Source of the DNA: Trichostrongylus colubriformis
Taxonomy: Eukaryota > Nematoda > Chromadorea > Rhabditida > Trichostrongylidae
Direction of reading: 5' to 3'
Assembly (NCBI GenBank): GCA_963978905.1
Contig: OZ022260.1
Span: forward strand, 40,422,259-40,486,258
Length of the DNA stretch: 64,000 nucleotides
Part shown: positions 55,451 through 64,000 of the stretch, piece after piece
Numbering within the stretch: position 1 is the first letter of the stretch
Layout of the letters: each line of letters begins with the position of its first letter
Position numbers and translations under genes: made by a program
Notes under the pieces: model-generated
Seen by the model: only the letters and a program-made list of their open reading frames with translations
The model's database searches: none
What the model was told of the DNA's origin: nothing

Positions 55451-56119
55451 TACTGGGTCACTATTTATATTTTGGGAATAGGCAATACTGCTACCATGGA
55501 ATAAATCTGATGGTTCCATCGTAAAGTTCGCCTTTTTTAAACTATATACCCCTTCATTCAATTTGTCGCACGGCGCTATTTGTTATTTTATAAATTTTTG
55601 AAATTTTGTCGACACAAGCCTTTTTCGATGCTTGTCAAATTATGTGGGTTCCAACGAAAAAATATTTTTTGCAAATCCATGTGTTCATGTAAAATTGCAT
55701 GTTTGTTGGTGGAAATAATGTTTAGGGATGCCTCTCAGGATGGGTGACATGGCAATCTTGCTTATTCATATTGCACACAGCATCAATGTTTACTGAAACA
55801 ACTGCTAATTTTCGACATCCTTCATGAATCTCGTCGGACAACGGACTACGACCACGACTGAATTCCCTGAACAAACGATACACTGTGGTCTTTGATGGAG
55901 CTTCATTGCCAAATTTTTTTAAAACTTTTTTTAAAATTTCATTTTCATTTCCTGACAAAACAGAAATTTTCAGATGAATATAAAATAAACAAAAAGCGCC
56001 GTGCGGCAAATTGAGTGACGGGATATATGGGTAAAAAAGGCGAACTTCACGATGAAACCATCAGATTTACTCCCATGATAACAGTATGCCTAATCCCGAA
56101 ATATAAATAGTGACCTACG
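55451..56119 (-). mobile_element. Mariner-like short element with ~135-bp inverted ends (669 bp)
   Basis: Ends TACTGGGTCACTATTTATAT and the inverse of CGTAGGTCACTATTTATATT. Similarity extends about 135 bp inward (ggttccatcgtaaagttcgc, cacggcgct). TA flanks at 55449-55450 and 56120-56121; A2 near 43000 shows the empty site. The minus-strand frame at 56009-55722 keeps a mariner N-terminal region: FGNEAPSKTTVYRLFREF, then SRGRSPLSDE. The catalytic domain is gone. Unusually long ends suggest a MITE-like derivative. Confidence 0.8.
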
Positions 56120-56154
56120 TACAAACAGTCCGCAAAGACGTCAGGGTTCCCTAA

Positions 56155-57231
56155 CTAGGGAAGGTGTTTTACTTCCCATGGAACTTTGAAACGAGACCCT
56201 GGGGGATCGATGGAGCTTCGAACGCTGATTATAACTGTGAAAACCAAAATTGCCAAATGGCATCCTGAAGAGAAATACGAGGGGTCAAGGTTTGCCTGTG
56301 ACTAGCCTGTGACATCTCAGTGGCGAGGCCTTCGTCATCAGCATGACTAGCGAAGAGCCACTAAGGGCCTCCGTGGCTCAGTGGTAGTGAGCCGGTTCTG
56401 GAGGCGCGAAGATGTGGGTTTGCTTCCCGCCGGTGCGGCCTTTTAGGGTTTCATTGTCAGTAAGTGCTTTTCTCTCACTTCTGAACGTTTCCTTGTATTT
56501 CGCGCGTAGGGGCTCGAATACCCGTCTGTGCAAATTTCCAGCCGTATCCAGTTTTTGGCCCAACTTCGGAAAATTAGAGGTGGCCAGGGGTTAAGTAGGA
56601 GTTTTTTGAATTTCCTTCCACAAAAAATCCTGCAAGCTGAACAAGATAACCTAAACATACCTATCACACCCTCACACTGAACGCACGTAACAAGTGCCAA
56701 ATAAGGGCATTTGCTCGGCAAGGGTCAGCAACTTCTCCTTTGTTGAATGGGTTGCCAGCCAATAGCCCATCTTCCGAGATTTGGTCAAATTCTCGAACAG
56801 GCTGGAAACTTGTCTCATAGGGTAATTTGACCCTCTGAACACGAAAATCACACTGGTTTTGCGTGAAAACGTATGGCTCGCGCGCTATGGGCTCCCAAAC
56901 ATACCGTGAAGTGGAATTACTCTTTTTTTCAGAAAAACCTTCATAACTTCATTCAGGTGATTGTTTGGCAGATTCTGAATACAGCTTTGAGATCATCATT
57001 TAAAAGCGCATACAGTGCTATGTGTCTCATTGCAAAGGCCATTTCGACAAACCGTCTGATGGCAAAGTGCTCGCCAATGAGGTGTCACAGGCAAACATTG
57101 ACCGCTCGTAACTCGTTTCAGGATGCCATTTGGCAATTTTGGATTTCACAGTTATAATCAGCGTTCGAAGCTCTATCGATTCCGCCGGGTCTCATTTCAA
57201 AGCTCCATGGGAAGTGAAATACCTTCCCTAG
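56155..57231. mobile_element. Harbinger-like element F, 1077 bp, TAA target duplication
   Basis: Ends CTAGGGAAGGTGTTTTACTT and the inverse of CTAGGGAAGGTATTTCACTT. Similarity extends about 190 bp (cgaacgctgattataactgt, ccaaatggcatcctga). TAA flanks both sides (56152-56154, 57232-57234), and A2 has the empty site ccctaagtagccgc near 43035. A 3-bp TWA duplication with long inverted ends fits PIF/Harbinger-type MITEs. There is no transposase. The core contains a tRNA-like stretch. Confidence 0.7.
56366..56440 (+). repeat. tRNA-like sequence in the core of element F
   Basis: GGCC..., A-box TGGCTCAGTGGTAG, a perfect D arm (GGCTC/GAGCC) and a T-arm-like GTGGGTTTGCTTCCCGC give a tRNA outline of 75 nt. 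The acceptor stem pairs at only about five of seven positions, and the T loop lacks TTCRA. It is a degenerate tRNA-derived sequence carried by the element. A shorter F copy has a related piece at 46841. Confidence 0.4.
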
Positions 57232-58594
57232 TAAACAGCAGCTACACATACTTTGATCCTGCAAAACAGTAAACTTCAGGGGACATAGGAGCAAGTATTT
57301 TTCGAACTATTCATTGATTAAACCATAAATGATTCCAATCTTTATGCGTCTGATTAGACCAGTTTGGCTATCGCAGCACTGGGTCTGTATTGACCAATAG
57401 GTATCCCTGGAGCCCGTATCGCGATGTGATAGATGCTGTATTCTGCGTTCACTAGGTACCCATCCAAACACCCATTAATCATCTGGAGCTCAACAGTTCA
57501 GCAGTCGAATAATTTCAAACCAACAAACCATCAATATCTGCATAGCTATTCATTGCTGTACATCTTAATGTTTGGAGGCACACTCCAGTAATCAAATCAG
57601 CTATTGCCCTCGCCGGGCAGATATTACTCCGGGTAACTGTTCACGCTTCATTTTTTGCTCCACCACGCCGCCTCCTCACGACCTCAGGCTCGCTCGTCCA
57701 TACGATCCCGCCAAGCCACTCCAACCTTACCTTGCATTCGACGGAGCATTTCCAATGGGCCGATCATTTGAGAAAAGAGTATCGTCAGCTATTGCAAAAG
57801 ATAAAATAAAACATCGAAACCCCATAGCGAAGGCTACGTAAAAAGGGCGAAACAGGTGATATCGTTGAATGTGCGCGATACTCTCAAGCAAGGCACATTT
57901 CCAGTGAGGACGACTCGCACGAGAACTATGGTCAGGCATCCTTGTTTTTAGTGTTGCCATGGGCTTTCGCTCCATTTTTTTCTGGTGAGCGAATGAGACC
58001 AAGCCCTTATCGTCAATCAGAAAACGAGACCATTCTGGTGATATTTGCCTATCCCGACCCTTTATATGTTGTGATCAGCTGCTATCAGGCTGCATCATCC
58101 ATAATCAAAGTCTCCGTACCATCCCCTGCAATACTGTAAACATCAGAACTTCGCTGTCACTGAGGAATTGCAACGAAGAGAGTGAACATTGGTTCTTGCG
58201 TGCAAGAGCCGACCAATCAGGCGCAACCGTGTAGGATTTAAGGTATGTGCTTGTTGTATTGAAGGTTTAGGGTCAGTCAAAGTGTGAGGGGGGGAGGAAG
58301 ACACTAAATTTCACCGGCGTTGAAGCTCTTTTCCCTCGCTAGGCCTAGACTAAAGCAGACGAGATAGATGCTTTGGCAGATGCTTTTTCATAAACGAGGG
58401 ATAGGAATTTTAGCTCGAGCCAAGGGAAGGGTGAAGCTTCGGCATCGGTGAGAAGCTGCGTCTTCCCCCCCCCCCTCCACTTCAATTGACCGAAAGTTTA
58501 TTATGAATGTCAGTGTGCTTCATTCTTCAAAAAATACACCGATATGAGATAGAAACATGTAGGAACGTAATACACCTGATGATACCGCGATCCC

Positions 58595-58601
58595 TATAAA
58601 A
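58595..58601 (+). promoter_or_regulatory. TATA box of small frame A3
   Basis: TATAAAA 47 bases before the ATG at 58642, the same spacing as in A2, with an acceptor-like actctcag between. Confidence 0.5.
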
Positions 58602-58641
58602 GCTACGGAAAGCTGTACCTCAATTTTACTCTCAGTTTGCT

Positions 58642-58764
58642 ATGCCTACAAGGTGTCGACCTTTCTGGGTGCTGGTTAACATTGTTACATGGTTCCACAT
58701 TGCAAATGATGTCATCGCTGACTGGTATGCAGACGGTGCGTTTGCAGATTTGCTACATAACTAG
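58642..58764 (+). CDS. Conserved 40-residue hydrophobic peptide, copy A3
   Basis: MPTRCRPFWVLVNIVTWFHI, then ANDVIADWYADGAFADLLHN and TAG. Same length and stop position as A1. The TATA box and acceptor-like site are intact, so of the three this copy best keeps promoter and frame together. A short charged start, a hydrophobic stretch and a small acidic C-terminus fit a secreted or membrane micropeptide. No family recognised. Confidence 0.45.
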   Translation: MPTRCRPFWVLVNIVTWFHIANDVIADWYADGAFADLLHN

Positions 58765-58878
58765 GCCCATTGGACTTGGCGATTTGGTTCCTGCCAGGAG
58801 AGGGTTTCATTTCCAATGAAGTTTTGAAATGAGACCAAGTGGGATGGGCAGAGTTTTAAATGCTAGTCACAAGTATGA

Positions 58879-59055
58879 AAACTAAAGTTGAAAAATGCCG
58901 TTCTAAAGCGAGTTAAGAGGAATTTGCGTAGGACGACTCATCGGCAGGACACTTCGCCATTAACGGGTTCTACCATCTTCCCAGCACCAGTCAGAATGGC
59001 AGCGGTAATGATCGCGATTCTGCAGAAGCTGGGAAACCGATTTGTTCCAGGCTGA
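58879..59055 (+). other. Conserved second open segment of block A, copy A3
   Basis: Open from after TGA at 58876 to TGA at 59053-59055: AVLKRVKRNLRR, then DTSPLTGSTIFPAP, then VMIAILQKLGNRFVPG. Frame, length and stop match A1 (27703-27879). It could be a downstream exon of the small gene; no convincing acceptor was fixed. Confidence 0.3.
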
Positions 59056-59572
59056 GGCCAAGGTCTTTGCATTGATATTGTTTTATCCTTGATATGTGGG
59101 TTTAGTCCACCTTCTGGGTTCATTTGCACTGGCTCTTGCTTATACCGCCATGTATATTATAACCTCCAATATATGTGGTTTCTCAAATAGATTTTTGTAA
59201 ACACTGAATAACACTGCTCCAACGTGCACCTATCAACATCTCATACACATTACCATCAAGAAAATAAACCAACCTTATAAAATCTTGTCTTTGGTTTTAA
59301 CACAATGATAACATGGCCCTAGACACAACTAGTTCACCCTGTAATGAGCGGTCGCATTTCTCTGCCATCCTCTCATACTCACTTGCGGACGAACAGACAT
59401 AAAGACGACAAACACCCACAAACCCACAGAACAATCAATGTAGAACAAAGTAAGCTGTCACACAACCGCTATAACTTGAAAGTAATGGTAAGGGTAACTC
59501 GGTTGTCAGTTACACAAATCATACGATTCCACCACGAAGGCCGACACCATTATAACTAGGTAATTCCGATCG

Positions 59573-60500
59573 ATGCGGTGGGGACGTTCCTTGCTCGATC
59601 TCGAGTACGCCGACGATGTCGTTATATTTGCGGAGAGCAATGCGAAGTTGCAGCGTGTGGTCAAACTTGTGTCAAAAATAGCTGCAGCCTATGGATTACT
59701 CCTTCGCCCTGACAAATGCAAACAAATGTGGATTTCAGTGAAACCTACAGCGGGAGTCAAGGTGGATGGACAAACAATAGAACTTGTAGAGGAGTTCTGT
59801 TATCTGGGCTGTATGCTGAAGAGCAACGGCAGCTGTGAAAGGGATATTCAGCAGCGCTGCGTTAAAGCCGTATCGGCGTTCAACTCCTTATACAGGTGTC
59901 TGTGGTCGACTCCTATTGCCAATGAAGTCAGCTGCGCGTGTACCCGTCCGCCATTCGACCAATCATGATGTACGGATCGGAGACATGGGCAGCGCCGTCC
60001 ACGGTAATGGAGAATCTCGACTGCACGGAGAGAAGACTTCTTAGACGAGTGTTAGGCTACTTCTCACCAAGGGTATGCTGCAACGAAGATTTACGCGGAA
60101 GTGGATGTGGTATACCGGAGGATGAGTCGTGGGAGACAGCAACATCTTCTCCCTCCATCTTAAGTAGTCACGCAGAATCGTCTACGCTTCCTGGGTCACC
60201 ATTTGAGGAAACAGTCGGATCGCCTTGTTCAACTTTCTCTAAGGATGCTTCCGGATCCCAGCTGGAGAAGGCCGCCCGGCCGCAAGCGGAGATTCTGGAC
60301 GTGGTGAAAGAAGACCTGAGGATGCTTGGCGCTGATCGGCAGTTTAAGCGAGACATTTCGTTTCGCAGATTATGGAACAGCGACGAGTGGATAGATTCTA
60401 TACGACCTTTCGCTGAAGATCGTGATCGATGGGCTCAGCTCTGCTCATGGACAACACACCTCGGCGAAGATGCGGCATGACCGCGTCAGGCAACTTGCCA
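59573..60500 (+). pseudogene. Non-LTR retrotransposon, C-terminal RT part
   Basis: Plus strand: LLDLEYADDVVIFAES (RT motif C, YADD intact at about 59606-59617), LLLRPDKCKQMW, VEEFCYLGCMLKSNGS, then in a second frame (from 59938) AIRPIMMYGSETWAAPSTVM and RRLLRRVLGYFSPRVCCNED. A third region ends with FRRLWNSDEWIDSI and AQLCSWTTHLGEDA. This is the RT palm end, thumb and C-terminus of a nematode LINE. The 5' part is missing (typical 5' truncation), and frame changes near 59940 and 60110 break it. It lies between A3 and the MITE G copy. Confidence 0.85.
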
Positions 60501-60522
60501 GCCGATTAGCTTGACTTAGCTT

Positions 60523-60905
60523 ATGTTGTACTTGCCTGATGTGGGCCGCATGCAAGTTTCACGCGAAAAAATGCGAATGCCGCCAAGATGCAGCACCACA
60601 ACGTCTTGGCCTAGTGGGCGAGGCCTCCGAGCAAATGCCCAAGCCGTCGTCCGTCGCGGTCGAAGACGCATCATAGGAAAAGAAAGTTACGTAAACAGTC
60701 TCACTCCGTTCAGAGCGGCGGCGAACCACAGGACGGGGCTTTTGCTCGCAGGCCCTGCCCAACCGGTCGAGACTCTATGGTGCTGTATCTTGTTCGGATT
60801 TACATATTTTCGCAAGGAACTTTGTATGCGGCTATTTTTTTGGCAAAAACAACACATAGGTGACAAAGAAACTCACTTTTCCGTGGGCGAATCCTTTGAA
60901 TATAA
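60523..60905. mobile_element. Inverted-repeat MITE G, copy 2
   Basis: Same arms, core and right flank as 46140-46548 (caaagaaactcacttttccg then tcagtgagcacacttcg). The left outer part is replaced by the retroelement. It shares its insertion site with copy 1 and so is inherited through duplication. Confidence 0.7.
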
Positions 60906-61492
60906 GAGGAATAGTCAGTGAGCACACTTCGCTTCAGTACAGATATCAGTTAGAGTGAAACAATTAACCGAAAAATTATTCAACTGAAAACTTTGAAAAT
61001 GACCTATTTTATGCCTCAGATGTGTAGAGATGTCATGATTCCAAATGACGTGTAACGAAGTCCTGGCCTCACTTCATGTTACCCTCCGCACACCTGATCA
61101 TTTCATCGGATTATAAGCTCTTCCTGGCTTACTGAGTTTTTTGCAAGGTGCGATCACTCTGAGTTTTCACCTGAGTAACTTTCTCAACTTCCCCTGCACG
61201 TATGAAATACCATTTCATTCAGTATCAATTGCCTCCGAAACAAAAAAAAAGATGTAAAGGCCATGCAGCTATGGTTAAGATCCAAACCACATATATTTTT
61301 GACCCCTACTGAAGTTCTATATATGCGCGCAGTACCGTGCGATAGCTCAACTCGCGTTTACGCACGTCATCTAATAGTAAGCCACATCACCAGCTCTTGA
61401 GTGATGTAACGGCACATCGCTGCAAAACATTCAACAATGTCTCTCTCTTCTCTCTCTCGCTCTCTCTCCCCAAATTCCTCAGCACCATCAAT

Positions 61493-61529
61493 GACATACC
61501 CCATACCCAAAGGCGTCTAGATGATAAAG
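61493..61529 (+). CDS. Gene B, exon a, copy B3
   Basis: Acceptor aaattcctcag, donor GTGAGG. It encodes INDIPHTQRRLDDK-type residues in the frame that joins exon b, as in B2. The 5' limit rests on the acceptor alone. Confidence 0.4.
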
Positions 61530-61570
61530 GTGAGGAACAGCTTGCGAGTACTACCGTCATCAATTTTTAG

Positions 61571-61674
61571 ATGCAGATGCAGAATTGGTGGTCACACACT
61601 TCCTCCATATAAACGAGACAATTCTTGAGGAGCTTCAATCGCAATATATGGCATCTAGAACACCGTTGGGAAAA
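61571..61674 (+). CDS. Gene B, exon b, copy B3
   Basis: The a-b intron is 41 nt, as in B2. It encodes DADAELVVTHFLHINETILE, then ELQSQYMASRTPLGK. Donor GTTAGT. 104 nt. Confidence 0.6.
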
Positions 61675-62174
61675 GTTAGTTTCTTTCACTTCAAATATCG
61701 AATAAGAGCCACCGTACATGGATAAGCAAAACTTTGTAAGGACTTCATGTCATAGGGTGAACAGTGACGGGAGGATAGCTACGCGCTTGTAACGCGATAT
61801 CGCAATTGCGTTCCATCGACTGGTCAATCCCAGTAGAGAAAGCGAAGAAGGCTGCGAGTATCTCACATTTTCAACATGTGAGAGCAAAGGGGAATTCTCG
61901 GATGGATATAGTGAGAGGATGTGAATTAACGCCTCTGCGTTAGGCGGAAAGAACGAGCTTTACGGCGGCTGAAGCCACTTTCATGTTCCCTGGGCTGAGT
62001 TAAAATTAATAACATATGGTTCACAATGGTGCCAAGGAATGTGGAACAAGATCTCATCCAAATTACACGGATTCTTCGTTAAGCATTATATACACCAGCA
62101 GAAAGAAAGCATTTTCGCCGTGCTAGTGGGTGCAACTGGTTCAAAGGGAAGCAATCCACGATATCATGTCTTAA

Positions 62175-62690
62175 AGGCACATTCCAGGATTGCTCTGAAT
62201 GGGACAAAGCGCTGAACTATGGAATCCGAGTTGCTGAGGAATAGACCGACAAAGAAAAGTTCGAAAAGAGTCCCCGAAAAGGGCAAAAATAAGACCTCCT
62301 GTCATCTGACCTTGGACGAGATCACCGGTAAAAACGAGTCTTTGAATCAGTTCCCGCTGGCTGCTATCGGGAGGAACTCTGTGATATCACCTGTTTCCTC
62401 ATAACAATGTCTCCTTTATCATTGGCATATCTTCCTTATCTTACCTTATCACACAAATCGTAGGCCTCGATTGCCACGTTGTTGCCATCATTGCCACCGT
62501 TACTGCCAGCAACCTCGTCAGAATTAGGCGCACCCGAGCTCCAGGGTGCGGCCGAGGTGACTTCAAAAGCTCCGCGCGCTGCGATGACTCATCATCGCGC
62601 TTAGATATGAGCACAGCCTACCTGCCCGGTTGGGGAACTATTAGGTCATGTGAAAGGGCTGCAATGTCCCGCTAATCCTGGAATGTGCCT
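62175..62690. mobile_element. TTAA-flanked MITE (AGGCACA termini), 516 bp
   Basis: Ends AGGCACATTCCAGGATT and its inverse. TTAA stands at 62171-62174 and TCAA at 62691-62694 (one change). B1 and B2 show the uninterrupted cttaatac/cttaatat site. Internal text is shared, inverted, with 31041-31511. It lies in the b-c intron of gene B3. Confidence 0.7.
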
Positions 62691-62938
62691 TCAACGCGCT
62701 GCGACCCTTCTTTCACGACTGGGTACTAGAAGTCCTCGCATATAGAGAGTTGTCAAGTACTTCTGCCTTGTATTTGATAGGCGCATTTAATCTATTTGCC
62801 CGAATGAGGGGTTTACCTGGATCATGCGGGCAAGGGAGTTTTCTCCTCCTCCTACGTTTATACCAGTGAATATGAAGCTGAGCTCCTCATTTGCTGAAGT
62901 GAAATGTGTGCTTACTCATCAAGAATTGCTGCATCTAG

Positions 62939-63028
62939 ATGAAGGACATTCCTTGGAACGAATGGTTTAATTATCAGAAAGCTAACTATAAGAAATTGTC
63001 AAAGAGAGCACAACAATTTGTCGACCTA
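62939..63028 (+). CDS. Gene B, exon c, copy B3
   Basis: MKDIPWNEWFNYQKANYKKL, then SKRAQQFVDL; 30 codons; donor GTATGT. The b-c intron is 1264 nt because of the MITE. Confidence 0.6.
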
Positions 63029-63095
63029 GTATGTGCAATCTTCATTGGTTCAGTGCACGAGTTTACTTACATCTCCTTCACACGAAATCTTTCAG

Positions 63096-63157
63096 ATCAT
63101 CAGACTGGCTTATTTACAAGTTGAAAGAAGAATAACCGCAGAGCGTTCAGCTCATGT
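63096..63157 (+). CDS. Gene B, exon d, copy B3
   Basis: Acceptor aatctttcag, donor GTGAGG. It encodes IIRLAYLQVERRITAERSAH plus two bases. Reading through instead of splicing meets an in-frame stop in this copy, which supports the splice. Confidence 0.6.
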
Positions 63158-63216
63158 GTGAGGCTTCTACATAGTGCTAGTCAACTTTGATTCCTTTTAT
63201 GTTTCATTAATTCAAG

Positions 63217-63302
63217 GCTAAAGGCTAAGTTCCGCAAGCTTGGTTATACGCATTGCGAATCTCTTAACAAGAATAATTTCGATGAAATACTCGACTATCT
63301 TG
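63217..63302 (+). CDS. Gene B, exon e, copy B3
   Basis: LKAKFRKLGYTHCESLNKNN, then FDEILDYL; donor GTAAGT. 86 nt, identical in length to B2. All GT-AG sites of exons b-e are intact, so B3 is, with B2, the best candidate for an active gene. Confidence 0.6.
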
Positions 63303-63540
63303 GTAAGTGCACATATTGCTCTAAACCGATAATGTTCTTGTAATCGCCACAGAATAATTTTTTACAAGACATACAATTCTAAATAACTTGACATACCTAT
63401 TCTGATCATCTGCAACATATCAAAGCATCTTGGAGAGATCTTTGAAGGGTCAATCTGCACGCTCAGGCGCATATGCACAAGCCTTAGTGGAAGAAAAAAA
63501 GGGGTTCTTCCCCTCTTTTAGGCTTGAGCAAGAATGTTGT

Positions 63541-63999
63541 CCGTGGTGAGATGCCCCCCCCCCCCCCTCCTCATTGCAACAGCACCCATGTTACAGTACA
63601 GCATCCATCCAATAACCTATTCCTTTTTATTGAGACATCATGAAACGCGGCGTTTTGTGTTTGATTGCGCATTGTTTCAATACAGTGGATGTGACAGAAG
63701 TATGGGAGGGCCAAGCATGCTCGAACAATGTAAAGCTATCAAGACGGTACCATGCAGTAGCCACTCATTAATGGTTGGAGGCTGAGGTGATGTGTACGCT
63801 GAACGTGTGGGTGAAGTGACGACAGCCGTCGAAGCACGAGGTGAGAGGAGAGTACAAATGAGGAAGTACGATGTCCGTCGCCGAGTGTGTACCCTTATGT
63901 CAGGAATTTGCGTTGCAACGTTGTTCGCCGACATTTGCGCGCGAGCTCACTGCGTTCGGTGAAAATCGCGCAAACCTATTTTAATTTTGCTTCTTTGTT
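63541..63999 (+). repeat. Unit-end repeat M, copy 2, and right window edge
   Basis: A C15-like run (63553) is followed by the M order seen at 37515-37880, then ggaatttgcgttgcaacgtt, which also ends unit 2 near 48570. A further unit may continue beyond the window. Confidence 0.6.
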
Positions 64000-64000
64000 G

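Larger units (their letters stand above)
54330..59560 (+). repeat. Block A copy 3
   Basis: Runs from acttcgcattttgaggaatt to the tail before the retroelement at 59573. Relative to A2 it contains a mariner (55451-56119) and a Harbinger-like element (56155-57231). The small frame and second open segment keep the A1 lengths. Confidence 0.75.
60906..63540 (+). repeat. Block B copy 3
   Basis: The most complete B block including the upstream flank (tgtgtagagatgtcatgatt ... cttcccctgcacgtatgaaa), which in unit 1 is broken by C. A TTAA MITE interrupts the b-c intron at 62175-62690. Confidence 0.8.

Noticed and set aside
56366..56440. Functional tRNA gene
   Set aside because: Poor acceptor pairing and a non-canonical T loop; it sits in the core of a transposon and is decayed in the second copy.

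Overview
The window reads as nuclear DNA of a nematode, most likely a strongylid (hookworm-like) worm. The reasons are short GT-AG introns of 41-68 nt with TTTCAG-type acceptors, many mariner, Tc1-like, piggyBac-like and RTE-type elements, and no bacterial-style coding layout. The species is inference. No intact long protein gene, rRNA or CRISPR array is visible. Most of the 64 kb is decayed transposable elements (TEs), non-autonomous DNA transposons and local duplications.

The left third (1-14 kb) holds short inverted-repeat elements, a decayed R2/NeSL-like non-LTR retrotransposon on the minus strand (about 7.4-11.5 kb) and another retroelement scrap (12.9-13.5 kb). From about 14-18.6 kb there are foldback and palindromic repeats.

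From about 18.5 kb to the right end the DNA is organised as a diverged tandem triplication. Each copy carries an A block and then a B block: A1 (18.5-28.9 kb) with B1 (33.5-36.3 kb), A2 (41.8-45.8 kb) with B2 (46.5-48.6 kb), and A3 (54.3-59.5 kb) with B3 (60.9-63.5 kb). The A block holds a 40-codon hydrophobic open frame behind a TATA box and a splice-acceptor-like site. The B block holds a five-exon gene skeleton whose exon lengths, intron phases and reading frame are kept in the copies; one 3-nt length change is a whole codon. I do not recognise either product. Blocks D and E, with a C element inserted in some copies, are duplicated between the units; E carries a minus-strand gene-like fragment.

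Different copies were hit by different elements at positions where another copy shows the empty site. This gives target-site duplications for mariner (TA), piggyBac-like (TTAA), Mutator-like (9 bp) and Harbinger-like (TAA) insertions. A1 also contains a 5.1-kb inverted-repeat-bounded insertion that carries a tandem array of exactly 146-bp monomers with a trimeric higher-order pattern and a mariner relic.

All assignments rest on reading the sequence by eye; no alignments or database searches were run.
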